This document shows positions 37,610 through 44,954 of a stretch of 53,531 nt of DNA, piece by piece; position 1 is the first letter of the stretch; every line of letters starts with the position of its first letter. The notes below the pieces were generated by a model. The model worked only from the letters and a program-made list of their open reading frames with translations, did no database searches and was not told the DNA's origin. The translations under genes and the position numbers were made by a program. Origin of the DNA: Actinomycetota bacterium (GTDB lineage Bacteria; Actinomycetota; Actinomycetes; S36-B12; UBA5976); contig CANGDT010000006.1 in the NCBI GenBank assembly GCA_947452755.1, positions 1 through 53,531 of the forward strand, given 5' to 3'.

Positions 37610-37669
37610 TGCGTAGCTCTGGTGCCGCGCATTCATGCCCACCAAACCAACCAACACAAGGAATACACA

Positions 37670-38098
37670 ATGAGTACAAAGCAAATTGATCCACGCGGAC
37701 CACGTTTCGGCGCTGCGGTCACTACGGTTGTGCTTGCGGTTATTGTTCTGTCTATTCCATCAACGATTGCAACGATTCTGTTGACACTTCAAGCCGTTGT
37801 TTTCGGGCTGGGTGCTTTTGTTGGTTTACATGCACAGCCATACGGAATTGTGTACCGAAAACTTGTTCAACCGCGACTGCCAAAGCCAATCGAACTCGAA
37901 GACACCGAACCACCACAGTTTGCCCAGTTCGTCGGATTCTTGTTTGCCGCAGTTGGCTTAATCGCATTGGGTACAGGCCATCCTTTTGTTGCACAAATTG
38001 CTGTTGGCTTCGCGTTAGGTGCGGCGTTTTTAAATGCTGCATTTAACTTTTGCCTCGGCTGCGAAATGTATCTACTCGGAAAGCGCATTGCGGCCTAA
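37670..38098 (+). CDS. DUF4395 family membrane protein
   Basis: A 142-residue protein with hydrophobic segments at about residues 15-55 and 90-130. The start MSTKQIDPRGPRFGAAVTTV and the NFCLGCEMYLLGKRI motif near the C terminus, with two cysteines, are typical of DUF4395. The family is often encoded beside rhodanese and thioredoxin genes, as here, suggesting a role in membrane-associated sulfur transfer, not proved. ATG at 37670 is preceded by AAGGA; an upstream GTG start is rejected. It follows the leader peptide and is 45 bases before sseA. Confidence 0.85.
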   Translation: MSTKQIDPRGPRFGAAVTTVVLAVIVLSIPSTIATILLTLQAVVFGLGAFVGLHAQPYGIVYRKLVQPRLPKPIELEDTEPPQFAQFVGFLFAAVGLIALGTGHPFVAQIAVGFALGAAFLNAAFNFCLGCEMYLLGKRIAA

Positions 38099-38143
38099 TC
38101 ACAAATTTCATTCGTAAGAACTTTTCACTACCAAGGAGAAAAA

Positions 38144-38989
38144 ATGAGTAACGAAGTACTAGTAGATGCAGATTGGGCAGTTGCCCATCTTGCTGACCCC
38201 AAGGTTGTATTCGTCGAGGTTGACGAAGATACAGCTGCTTACGACACCAACCACATCGCCGGTGCAATCAAGTTCAACTGGCGCACTGACCTTCAGGACG
38301 GCACTCGCCGTGACTTCGTCAGCAAGGCTGGCTTTGAAGCGCTGTTGAGCAAGAACGGTATTGCCAACGATGACACTGTTGTTCTCTACGGCGGAAACAA
38401 CAACTGGTTTGCTGCATATGCTTTCTGGTACTTCAAGTTGTACGGTCACCAGGATGTTCGTCTGCTCGATGGTGGACGTAAGAAGTGGGAACTTGATGGT
38501 CGCGAACTCGTGGCTGAAGTTCCAGCACGAGCTGCAACAACATACGTTGCCACCGAACAGGATCGCACTCTGCGCGCATTCCGCGATGACGTGCTAAAGG
38601 CAATTGGTACCCAGAACCTTGTTGACGTTCGCTCACCAGACGAGTACGCAGGTCGCCTATTGGCACCAGCTCATTTGCCACAAGAAGCATCACAGGTTGG
38701 TGGTCATATCCCAACAGCCGCGAATATTCCTTGGAGCAAGGCTGCCAACGAAGATGGCACCTTCAAGAGCATCGACGAACTTAAGGCGCTGTACACCGGT
38801 GCTGGTGTTGATTTGGGCAAGGACACAATTGCTTATTGCCGTATCGGCGAGCGTTCAGCTCACACTTGGTTTGTCTTGCATGAGCTGCTTGGCGTGAAGA
38901 ACGTGAAGAACTACGACGGCTCTTGGACTGAGTACGGCTCACTTGTTGGTGTTCCGGTTGCTCTTGGCGACGAGCCAGGTAACGCATGA
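38144..38989 (+). CDS. sseA: Thiosulfate sulfurtransferase (two-domain rhodanese)
   Basis: A 281-residue protein of two rhodanese domains; the inactive N-terminal one holds TVVLYGGNNNWFAAYAFWYF, and the active one holds the persulfide cysteine at about C232 in AYCRIGERSAHTWFVL. LVDVRSPDEYAGR marks the start of the second domain. It transfers sulfur from thiosulfate or a similar donor. Mycobacterial homologues are named CysA2/SseA. AAGGAG lies nine bases before the ATG. The stop overlaps the sseC start (ATGA). It is presumably controlled by the upstream Cys-Cys leader. Confidence 0.93.
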   Translation: MSNEVLVDADWAVAHLADPKVVFVEVDEDTAAYDTNHIAGAIKFNWRTDLQDGTRRDFVSKAGFEALLSKNGIANDDTVVLYGGNNNWFAAYAFWYFKLYGHQDVRLLDGGRKKWELDGRELVAEVPARAATTYVATEQDRTLRAFRDDVLKAIGTQNLVDVRSPDEYAGRLLAPAHLPQEASQVGGHIPTAANIPWSKAANEDGTFKSIDELKALYTGAGVDLGKDTIAYCRIGERSAHTWFVLHELLGVKNVKNYDGSWTEYGSLVGVPVALGDEPGNA

Positions 38990-39288
38990 GTTCCTGTGGC
39001 GCAGTCGTCGGTGGCGTTTCGCTTGATCGCGTAGACGTTTCTACCCAGGCTGTCATCCAGGGCGTAGTTCAGAAGGACGGCGAACCAGTCAAGGTTGGTT
39101 ACGTTCGCCTTTTGGATTCCGGTAATGAATTCACAGCCGAAGTTCCAGTATCGACAGCGGGAGAATTCCGATTCTTCGCAGCTGCTGGCACCTGGACGGT
39201 TGTTGCCTTGGTTCCGGGTGGATCTGCTCGTGCTTCGGTGACTGCTGAACTGGGCAAGATTGCCGATATCGACGTGTTAGTCGCGTAA
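38986..39288 (+). CDS. sseC: DUF1416 protein (SseC type)
   Basis: A 100-residue protein. VDVSTQAVIQGVVQKDGEPV and VRLLDSGNEFTAEVPVSTAG, then FRFFAAAGTWTV, are the family's beta-sandwich strands. SseC always accompanies the SseA-type sulfurtransferase in Actinobacteria but its exact role is unknown. The start overlaps the sseA stop by four bases. Two cysteine-free domains are not expected: only C4 (MSSCGAVVGG) is present. The last four codons and stop lie inside the first copy of a 23-bp tandem repeat. Confidence 0.9.
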   Translation: MSSCGAVVGGVSLDRVDVSTQAVIQGVVQKDGEPVKVGYVRLLDSGNEFTAEVPVSTAGEFRFFAAAGTWTVVALVPGGSARASVTAELGKIADIDVLVA

Positions 39289-39342
39289 GTAAAGTCGTGT
39301 TAGTCGCGTAAGTAAAGTCGTGTTGGTCGCGTAAGCGGCGTC
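39274..39342. repeat. 23-bp tandem repeat over the sseC stop codon, three copies
   Basis: Units start at 39274, 39297 and 39320. The first two are identical; the third differs at four positions. Each unit contains GTCGCGTAAG, so the stop codon context is copied twice downstream of sseC. Confidence 0.92.
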
Positions 39343-39354
39343 TAGACATCAGTT

Positions 39355-39393
39355 GGAATGGGCGTATTCACTCAAGTTGAATGCGCCCATTCC
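39355..39393 (+). terminator. Long hairpin after sseC, without T-tract
   Basis: GGAATGGGCG (39355-39364) pairs with CGCCCATTCC (39384-39393), continued inward by a T-G pair and ATTCA/TGAAT, about 16 pairs around a seven-base loop. No T-run follows. It probably ends or processes the sulfur-operon mRNA before the next promoter at 39402. Confidence 0.55.
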
Positions 39394-39401
39394 ACACTCG
39401 C

Positions 39402-39407
39402 TAGACT
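39402..39407 (+). promoter_or_regulatory. -10 box of the 33-residue membrane protein gene (leaderless type)
   Basis: TAGACT ends six bases before GTG at 39414. Confidence 0.55.
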
Positions 39408-39413
39408 GAACAC

Positions 39414-39515
39414 GTGGTTGAAAACTTTTATTTGGGACTTCTTGTTCTTTGCTCCGCAGCCATCACATGGTTTGCGGGTTATGCCGTATACAAACTATTT
39501 AAGGGTCAAGGCTGA
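39414..39515 (+). CDS. Small single-span membrane protein (33 residues)
   Basis: The frame encodes one hydrophobic helix (about residues 5-25: FYLGLLVLCSAAITWFAGYA) followed by a short basic tail, YKLFKGQG. It starts with GTG six bases after a TAGACT box, and its stop TGA overlaps the probable CTG start of the nitrobindin gene, so both ends fit a real gene. Similar tiny membrane proteins occur beside the sulfurtransferase/nitrobindin genes of other Actinobacteria, as far as I recall, but I cannot verify this here. Function unknown. Confidence 0.6.
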   Translation: MVENFYLGLLVLCSAAITWFAGYAVYKLFKGQG

Positions 39516-40030
39516 GTACAAAACTGCATTCTGATCTCGCACATTTGTCATGGCTCGTTGGCAACTGGGTGGGTGTTGGTGTGGTCGGATTTCCAAGTAT
39601 GGAAAACGATATTCAGGTTGGCCAAGAACTCAGCATCACTCATGATGGTCGCCCGTTCCTGATTCATTGGTCACGCACCTGGGAATTGGATGCTAATGGC
39701 GAGCGAGTTCGTCCGCGCGCGATGGAAGCCGGTTTTTGGCGGCCCCGCCCTAATAATGAATTTGAATTTCTGTTGGCGCATCCAACAGGTTTCCTTGAAT
39801 CCTGGTTTGGCAAAGTAACAGTGACTGGCATTGAGAATGCTGTGATCACCGGTGCGCGTGCTGAACTTGAAACCGATGCAATTGTTCGAACTGAATCAGC
39901 GAAGGAAGTTACCGCAGGTAAGCGCTTGTATGGACTTGTTGAGGGAAACCTCGCGTGGGTCTATGACATGGCTGCCGAAGGTGTTCCGCTTGCCTCGCAC
40001 GCATCTTTCCATCTAACGAAAGCGGATTAA
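39512..40030 (+). CDS. Nitrobindin / FABP-like heme-binding beta-barrel protein
   Basis: About 172 residues. LAHLSWLVGNWVGVGVVGFP, then HWSRTWELD and a penultimate SHASFHL, fit the THAP4/nitrobindin-like ten-stranded barrel (Rv0813c-like in mycobacteria), which binds heme and may sense or scavenge NO. The first conserved segment begins before the only near-cognate TTG at 39545, so translation probably starts at CTG 39512, which has AAGGG six bases upstream and overlaps the preceding TGA. If TTG is used the protein is eleven residues shorter and loses part of the conserved start. The Fur gene follows after one base. Confidence 0.85.
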   Translation: MSTKLHSDLAHLSWLVGNWVGVGVVGFPSMENDIQVGQELSITHDGRPFLIHWSRTWELDANGERVRPRAMEAGFWRPRPNNEFEFLLAHPTGFLESWFGKVTVTGIENAVITGARAELETDAIVRTESAKEVTAGKRLYGLVEGNLAWVYDMAAEGVPLASHASFHLTKAD

Positions 40031-40031
40031 C

Positions 40032-40460
40032 ATGGCTCGCGATTGGGACGCCGTTTTACGTGATCACGGATTTCGTATCACGCCACAACGTCAACTAGTT
40101 CTAGAAGCTGTCAATGTTCTAGGTCACGCAACACCTGAAGAGTTGCTGAACGAGGTACAAAAGACTGCTGGCGCAGTTAACTTGTCAACGATTTACCGCA
40201 CGCTTGAAGTGCTTGAGCAAGTTGGACTCGTGACACATGCTCACATCGGCCATGGCGCACCGACTTATCATTCCGTTGAAGAAGAGGCGCACATCCATTT
40301 GGTGTGTGACACCTGCCAGGCTGTGCAGTCAATCCATGCTGAGTCTGCAGAACTTTTTGTTCAGATGCTCCGTGACAAGGTCGGTTTTGAAACTGATGTC
40401 GCACACGTATCAGTGCATGGACAATGTGCAAGCTGCGTTGGTCGACAAGCGCTTCTCTAA
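40032..40460 (+). CDS. Fur-family metalloregulator
   Basis: A 142-residue regulator. The winged helix includes GFRITPQRQLVLEAVNVLGH and NLSTIYRTLEVLEQVGLV. The metal-binding half contains HIHLVCDTCQ and CASC at the end, a four-cysteine zinc site, and the histidines of THAHIGHGAPTYH. Whether it senses iron, zinc or peroxide cannot be read reliably. It is one base downstream of the nitrobindin gene and should be co-transcribed, linking heme or NO handling with metal control. No Fur box was identified. Confidence 0.9.
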   Translation: MARDWDAVLRDHGFRITPQRQLVLEAVNVLGHATPEELLNEVQKTAGAVNLSTIYRTLEVLEQVGLVTHAHIGHGAPTYHSVEEEAHIHLVCDTCQAVQSIHAESAELFVQMLRDKVGFETDVAHVSVHGQCASCVGRQALL

Positions 40461-40494
40461 ATCTAAATTTTTTTCGAATTCGCTACGCGAATCT

Positions 40495-40992
40495 TTAAGG
40501 CAGCGCGCGCGTGAATTTCACGCGATCTTCACCGGGTCCGTCATAGTCAGGAATGTAGGCAACTCCGTCAGGATTATGCGCCGAACCGTGCGACTCGAAA
40601 CCTTGAGAGTGATGAAATTTAATTGACGTCGAATTTACTGGCGACGTCACGGCATGTACTTCTGTGCAGCCGAGAGCGGCCATCTGATCAAAGAATGTGC
40701 GGTAGAGAACTGCGCCAATGTTCATCTTGCGATGGTTCGGAGGCACACCTACGAAATGAATGTAGGCAACGTGAGGAAGGGTCGCTGAGCGAAAGCCTAC
40801 GAGAAACCCAGCCAGAGTGCCGTCGTCGGCAATTGCGGCGTGTGATGTGTTTCGGAAATGTGTGAAGAACAGGCGAGGAAGCATGTCAGCCATGTGGCGA
40901 CCGCCCCACCACTCATCGAGAACCGCAATGATGGGTTCGTAATCAGACTCGGTAAGTTCGCGAACAGTGAACTGAAAACCGTTATTACTCAT
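40495..40992 (-). CDS. GNAT family N-acetyltransferase
   Basis: A 165-residue single GNAT domain. FTVRELTESDYEPIIAVLDE opens the fold; YIHFVGVPPNHRKMNIGAVL carries the acetyl-CoA loop (R/Q-x-x-G-x-G/A is relaxed to NHRKMNIGA); FHHSQGFESHGS is near the end. The acceptor substrate is unknown. The gene is divergent from ygfZ and convergent with fur. The start ATG is six bases after TAGCCT on the minus strand, so it looks leaderless. Confidence 0.85.
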   Translation of the reverse strand: MSNNGFQFTVRELTESDYEPIIAVLDEWWGGRHMADMLPRLFFTHFRNTSHAAIADDGTLAGFLVGFRSATLPHVAYIHFVGVPPNHRKMNIGAVLYRTFFDQMAALGCTEVHAVTSPVNSTSIKFHHSQGFESHGSAHNPDGVAYIPDYDGPGEDRVKFTRALP

Positions 40993-40998
40993 AGTTCT

Positions 40999-41004
40999 AG
41001 GCTA
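40999..41004 (-). promoter_or_regulatory. -10 box of the GNAT gene (leaderless type)
   Basis: TAGCCT on the minus strand, six bases before ATG at 40992. Confidence 0.5.
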
Positions 41005-41042
41005 GCAATCGCGGTGCGGTATCCCGTAAGCAACTCATGGGC

Positions 41043-41048
41043 AAGAAT
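41043..41048 (+). promoter_or_regulatory. -10 box of ygfZ (leaderless type, weaker)
   Basis: AAGAAT ends six bases before GTG at 41055. It departs from TANNNT at the first base but supports this start codon. Confidence 0.35.
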
Positions 41049-41054
41049 AGAGCT

Positions 41055-42023
41055 GTGACCGCAATCCCAACAATGGATGACACCAGCATTGACTCGCCTG
41101 TGGCGTGGCACTTTGGTGATCCGTTACGCGAGCAACGCGAACTCGTTGCCGGCAATGGCCGTGTTGATTTGTCACATTATGGTGTTGTCACCGTGTCAGG
41201 TCCTGATCGTCACAGTTGGATGAATTCGCTAACCACACAGGATTTCTTGAGTCCATTTACGAGCCTTCAAGCACTGATTCTGTCACCGCATGGTCACGTG
41301 GAGCATGACCTACATGTTATTGACGATGGAAATGTCACGTGGTTAATTGTCGAACCGGGTACCTCGCAGGCATTAGCTGAGTACCTAGTGAAAATGCGTT
41401 TCATGTTGCAGGTAGAGATTGAAGATGTGTCGGCTGATTTTGCAGTTGTTGGTGCACCTGGTCACTTGGTGGGCGAACGTGTGTGGCACAGTCCTGATGC
41501 GTATCTTTCGACATTCGATTCTGATGTGTATGTGTCGAAGCGCCCCGAATCGTGGGTAGTGAGTGAACTTGTAGTGCCGCGCACAGAGTTACTTGCTACC
41601 TTGGCGCAGTCCAGTTCGGTCGGAACGTGGGCATGGGAAGCGCATCGCATCCGTGCGGGTGTTCCACGATTGAATTTCGAAACTGATCACAAAACCATTC
41701 CACACGAAGTGGGACTAATTTCTGCTGCCGTGCATTTAAACAAAGGTTGCTACCGCGGACAAGAAACAATTGCTCGCGTTTACAACTTGGGCAAACCGCC
41801 ACGTCGACTTGTGCGCCTAGAAATTGACGGTTCAACTAACGAATTGCCAGTAATCGGTATGCCCGTCATGTTGGATGAAAAAGAAATTGGTCGGTTGACC
41901 AGCATCACTCAGGATTATGAATCGGGTCCGCTCGGACTTGCAGTCATCAAGCGTTCAATCCCAGTCGACGCAGTGCTCACTGTTGGCGGAGTAGCGGCCG
42001 GACAAACACCAATCGTGCTTTAG
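41055..42023 (+). CDS. ygfZ: Folate-binding protein YgfZ (iron-sulfur cluster repair)
   Basis: A 322-residue protein of the GcvT-like fold. The family signature KGCYRGQE is present in LNKGCYRGQETIARVYNLGK (about residues 231-250). YgfZ binds tetrahydrofolate and supports certain iron-sulfur enzymes such as MiaB. GTG at 41055 is chosen for its -10 spacing; ATG at 41037 is the alternative and would add six residues. It overlaps the convergent dtd gene by four bases. The cluster fur-ygfZ-dtd-asparaginase is also seen in other Actinobacteria. Confidence 0.92.
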   Translation: MTAIPTMDDTSIDSPVAWHFGDPLREQRELVAGNGRVDLSHYGVVTVSGPDRHSWMNSLTTQDFLSPFTSLQALILSPHGHVEHDLHVIDDGNVTWLIVEPGTSQALAEYLVKMRFMLQVEIEDVSADFAVVGAPGHLVGERVWHSPDAYLSTFDSDVYVSKRPESWVVSELVVPRTELLATLAQSSSVGTWAWEAHRIRAGVPRLNFETDHKTIPHEVGLISAAVHLNKGCYRGQETIARVYNLGKPPRRLVRLEIDGSTNELPVIGMPVMLDEKEIGRLTSITQDYESGPLGLAVIKRSIPVDAVLTVGGVAAGQTPIVL

Positions 42024-42490
42024 ACCTCGACAGTGACGGTCATTGGGCCGTCGCATACCTGAGTGATACGCATGTCAGCGCCAAACTTTCCAGTCTCAAC
42101 TACAGCCCCAAGGTCACGAAGTGCACGAGCAACACCATTCACTAACGGCTCTGCTTGAGGTCCTCGAGCAGCTTGCTGCCACGTAGGTCGGCGGCCTTTG
42201 GAAGTATCGGCAAACAGTGTGAACTGACTAATCAACAAAATTGGTAAGCGCGCATCAACGGCAGCCACTTCGACTGACTCTGAATTCACCTTGAGACCCC
42301 GTGCACGAAGTGCTTCTGCCTCAAAAATTCGAAGACGCCAAATTTTGTCAGCCAACGGTGCGCACTTTGACTCATCATCATCCACACTGACGCCGACAAG
42401 CACCATCAAACCTGGACCTTCGAAGCTGCCGATAACTTTCCCTTCGACCTCAACACTGGCCCCATCAACTCGCTGAATCACTGCACGCAT
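42020..42490 (-). CDS. dtd: D-aminoacyl-tRNA deacylase
   Basis: A 156-residue enzyme that removes D-amino acids wrongly attached to tRNA. The start MRAVIQRVDGASVEVEG and the SQFTLFADTSKGRRPTW motif (about residues 80-96) with its active-site threonine/serine region are diagnostic; the C-terminal GPMTVTVEV carries the Gly-Pro that selects D-substrates. The ATG at 42490 matches the usual family start, though an in-frame ATG pair 15-18 bases upstream is possible. AGGA lies close before it. Confidence 0.93.
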   Translation of the reverse strand: MRAVIQRVDGASVEVEGKVIGSFEGPGLMVLVGVSVDDDESKCAPLADKIWRLRIFEAEALRARGLKVNSESVEVAAVDARLPILLISQFTLFADTSKGRRPTWQQAARGPQAEPLVNGVARALRDLGAVVETGKFGADMRITQVCDGPMTVTVEV

Positions 42491-42561
42491 GTTCCTATTG
42501 TTCATCATCCGTTAGGCAACGCGCATGTGACACCACGGTTCCACCGTGGGACGATAGTCCC

Positions 42562-43512
42562 ATGTCAGTTCCAGTCGCCAATGTTGTTCGCAGTGGTTTT
42601 GTTGAGGGTATTCACTACGGCAGCGCAGTGGTAACAGATGTCGATGGTTCCGTACTGTGGTCCATCGGTGATGTGGAATCTCAAATGTTTCCGCGATCAT
42701 CAAATAAATTGATGCAAGGTCTGGCCATGGTGCGAGCAGGTCTGCCATTGAAAGATGAGTTGCTGGCGCTTGCTTGTGCATCGCACAGTGGTGAATCGTT
42801 TCACTTGGAGGGTGTACGCGCAATCCTGAACGCCGCAAACATGGACGTTGACAGACTGCAATGTCCGATGGATTACCCACTTGATGATGTTGAGCGAGAC
42901 ACCGCATTGGCCGCCGGCATCGATAAACAGCGCATTTTTATGAACTGCAGCGGAAAGCATTCAGCGATGCTTTTTACGTGCGTTCTCAATGGGTGGGACA
43001 CCGCGACCTACCTCGACGAAAGCCATCCGCTTCAGGTTGCGATCAGAAATGTCATCGAAGAAACAACCGGTGAACAAGTTGAGCATGTGGGAACTGACGG
43101 CTGTGGTGCACCACTGATGTCGACTTCGTTGATTGGACTTGCTCGCGTGTTTGGCACATTCGCCGGCCCACATGCAGATGCTGAACAAAAAACCATTGCG
43201 GATGCCATCCGTTCAAACCCTGAATACTTAGGCGGCACCCGTCGCGATGTCACCTCATTAATGAAGGGCGTTTCCGGTTTGTTGGCGAAAGATGGTGCTG
43301 AAGGCGTTTACGGAATCGGCCTTAGCGATGGGCGAGCATTAGCGCTCAAAATTGATGACGGTGCGGATCGTGCGCGCATCGTGGTGGCCGCAGAAATCTT
43401 GAACAAAGTTTTGCGAATTGATGCGCCAGCAATTCATGAACTATTAGATGGACAAATTTTGCTCGGCGCTGGTCAACCTGTTGGAAAGATTGTGCCAGCG
43501 TTCGTTCGGTAA
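42562..43512 (+). CDS. L-asparaginase II-type (Rhizobium-type) asparaginase
   Basis: A 316-residue protein of the asparaginase II family that is unrelated to the E. coli enzymes. Signatures: RSGFVEGIHYGSAVV, FPRSSNKLMQGLAMV with the catalytic Ser-Ser-Lys region, ACASHSGESFH, and MNCSGKHSAML. It hydrolyses asparagine to aspartate and ammonia. GACGAT six bases before the ATG could be a weak leaderless -10. The gene converges on the ferredoxin reductase gene with eight bases between stops. Confidence 0.9.
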   Translation: MSVPVANVVRSGFVEGIHYGSAVVTDVDGSVLWSIGDVESQMFPRSSNKLMQGLAMVRAGLPLKDELLALACASHSGESFHLEGVRAILNAANMDVDRLQCPMDYPLDDVERDTALAAGIDKQRIFMNCSGKHSAMLFTCVLNGWDTATYLDESHPLQVAIRNVIEETTGEQVEHVGTDGCGAPLMSTSLIGLARVFGTFAGPHADAEQKTIADAIRSNPEYLGGTRRDVTSLMKGVSGLLAKDGAEGVYGIGLSDGRALALKIDDGADRARIVVAAEILNKVLRIDAPAIHELLDGQILLGAGQPVGKIVPAFVR

Positions 43513-43520
43513 CTGAAAAG

Positions 43521-44726
43521 TTACGCGTCACCCATTAGTTCTTTACGCAACTTCATCAACGTTGACGTTAAACCAATTCCCACAACACCAACGAGTTTGC
43601 CCCCGCGGTAGTAACCCATTACGAGTTCGCCGCCAATTGAACCCTCGATGATTGCAATTTCGTCAGCAAGGGCCGGCATGCCGAAACCTTGAATCTTGAG
43701 GTCGTACTGATCTGACCAGAACGACGGCATCGGCGTGAACGGCTGTGCAACCAGTTCGTCATAGCCTTCACCACTGAGGTAAGCATTGAGAACTGGCCCA
43801 ACTCGCTTGCCAGTTTCAGTAGGAATGTTCCAATGTTCAATTCGACGTGCAACGTCATCAAAAAGTGGATTGGCGAATCGAGCCAAGTCGCCAACAACAT
43901 GAACGCCATCAACAGAGTTACCGTCAACGGTGACCGCGCGCAAAGCCCGGTCTGCCAACACGCCATTACTCAAATCAAGGTTTGTGTTGTTCAGCCATTC
44001 GGTATTGCAATGTGAGCTGATTGCCTCAACTAATACGTCAGCTGGGAGCAGTTCGCCGTCATCAAGCAAAACGCCTGTGAGTGCGCCGTCACCTTCAAGG
44101 TCGGCAATGCCACGACGCAGGCGGAACTGCACGCCATGAGTTTCGTGCCGAGCCTGAAGATCGGCTGCAAAAGTAGGTCCCAGTGGCCGAACCATTGGAT
44201 ATTCATCAATGGCAACGGCCGTGACTTCGCAACCTAACCCGCGTGCAGTCGCCGCTACTTCGCATCCGATAAATCCAGCACCGGCAACGACAACTCGAGC
44301 ACCTGGAACAAGAGCTGCACGCAAGCCAATTGCATCATCCAAACTGCGCACGGTGTGCCGACCTGTGACGTTTCCGTTTGGCACATCCAGTCGACGCGGT
44401 CGTAAACCTGAAGCAATCACAAGTCCGTCGTAGCTAAACGTTTCACCATCATCAGTGGTTACTGTTTTGGCATCAAGATTGGCATCAACAACCGGTGAAC
44501 CAAACTTCCACACAACATCCGCAGTTTGTTGACGCTGTTTAAACGCCACGGCTTCGTGTGTCACTTCTTTCGCCAACACTTCTTTTGACAACGGAGGACG
44601 GTTATAAGGAGCGTGTGATTCATCGCCGATAACAGCGATGTTGTCGGTAAAGCCAGCATTGCGCAGGGCTTCAGCGGTACGCAGCCCACCCATGGATGCG
44701 CCGACAATGACTACTGACTTGGACAT
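43521..44726 (-). CDS. FAD/NAD ferredoxin reductase of a P450 or oxygenase system
   Basis: A 401-residue reductase of the putidaredoxin/rhodocoxin-reductase type. FAD fold VVIVGASMGGLRTAEALRNA at the start (the first Gly box is GASMGG), NAD fold VVVAGAGFIGCEVAATARGL near residues 147-166, and GVHVVGDLARF as the second FAD motif. NYNRPPLSK-type text (here PYNRPPLSKEVLA) is a family hallmark. It lies last in the hpaE-hpaD-hpaG-ferredoxin operon, 36 bases after the ferredoxin, and should pass NADH electrons to it. The nearby P450 is the most likely final acceptor. Confidence 0.92.
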   Translation of the reverse strand: MSKSVVIVGASMGGLRTAEALRNAGFTDNIAVIGDESHAPYNRPPLSKEVLAKEVTHEAVAFKQRQQTADVVWKFGSPVVDANLDAKTVTTDDGETFSYDGLVIASGLRPRRLDVPNGNVTGRHTVRSLDDAIGLRAALVPGARVVVAGAGFIGCEVAATARGLGCEVTAVAIDEYPMVRPLGPTFAADLQARHETHGVQFRLRRGIADLEGDGALTGVLLDDGELLPADVLVEAISSHCNTEWLNNTNLDLSNGVLADRALRAVTVDGNSVDGVHVVGDLARFANPLFDDVARRIEHWNIPTETGKRVGPVLNAYLSGEGYDELVAQPFTPMPSFWSDQYDLKIQGFGMPALADEIAIIEGSIGGELVMGYYRGGKLVGVVGIGLTSTLMKLRKELMGDA

Positions 44727-44762
44727 GCGAACTCCCTAAACGACGGATGACTGCTGGGGAAA

Positions 44763-44954
44763 TTAATCTTGCAGGACGATAGCTTGCATTGGGCACACGT
44801 CAATTGCACTTTCGATATCAGTGCGACGGCTGTCATCGGCAGTGGCAACGTATTCCAACTTGTCGTCATCGTTGAGCTTGAAGATGTCTGGCGCTTCAAA
44901 AACACACTGACCGTAATGCTGGCACTTTTCCATATCGACGTAGATTTTGAGCAT
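44763..44954 (-). CDS. Single-cluster ferredoxin of the P450-associated type
   Basis: A 63-residue ferredoxin. The cluster motif is CQHYGQC (C11, C17) and a later CP pair (C54): the position that is cysteine in [4Fe-4S] ferredoxins is Y14. Three cysteines imply a [3Fe-4S] cluster or a [4Fe-4S] with a non-cysteine ligand, as is common for ferredoxins that serve bacterial cytochromes P450. Its ATG shares one base with the stop of the preceding hydrolase gene. It is the electron carrier between the reductase and, by inference, the P450 at 49.7 kb. Confidence 0.92.
   Translation of the reverse strand: MLKIYVDMEKCQHYGQCVFEAPDIFKLNDDDKLEYVATADDSRRTDIESAIDVCPMQAIVLQD

Noticed and set aside
39396-39420. 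Reading the hairpins at 633 and 39355 as one mobile repeat family
   Set aside because: Both contain GCCCATTC with its complement, but the loops and flanks differ and the same octamer also occurs by chance inside glgM; two weakly similar copies are not enough.
40465-40495. Possible terminator between fur and the GNAT gene
   Set aside because: A short ATTCGC/GCGAAT hairpin exists, but its T-run lies before it for the fur transcript and becomes an A-run for the other strand.
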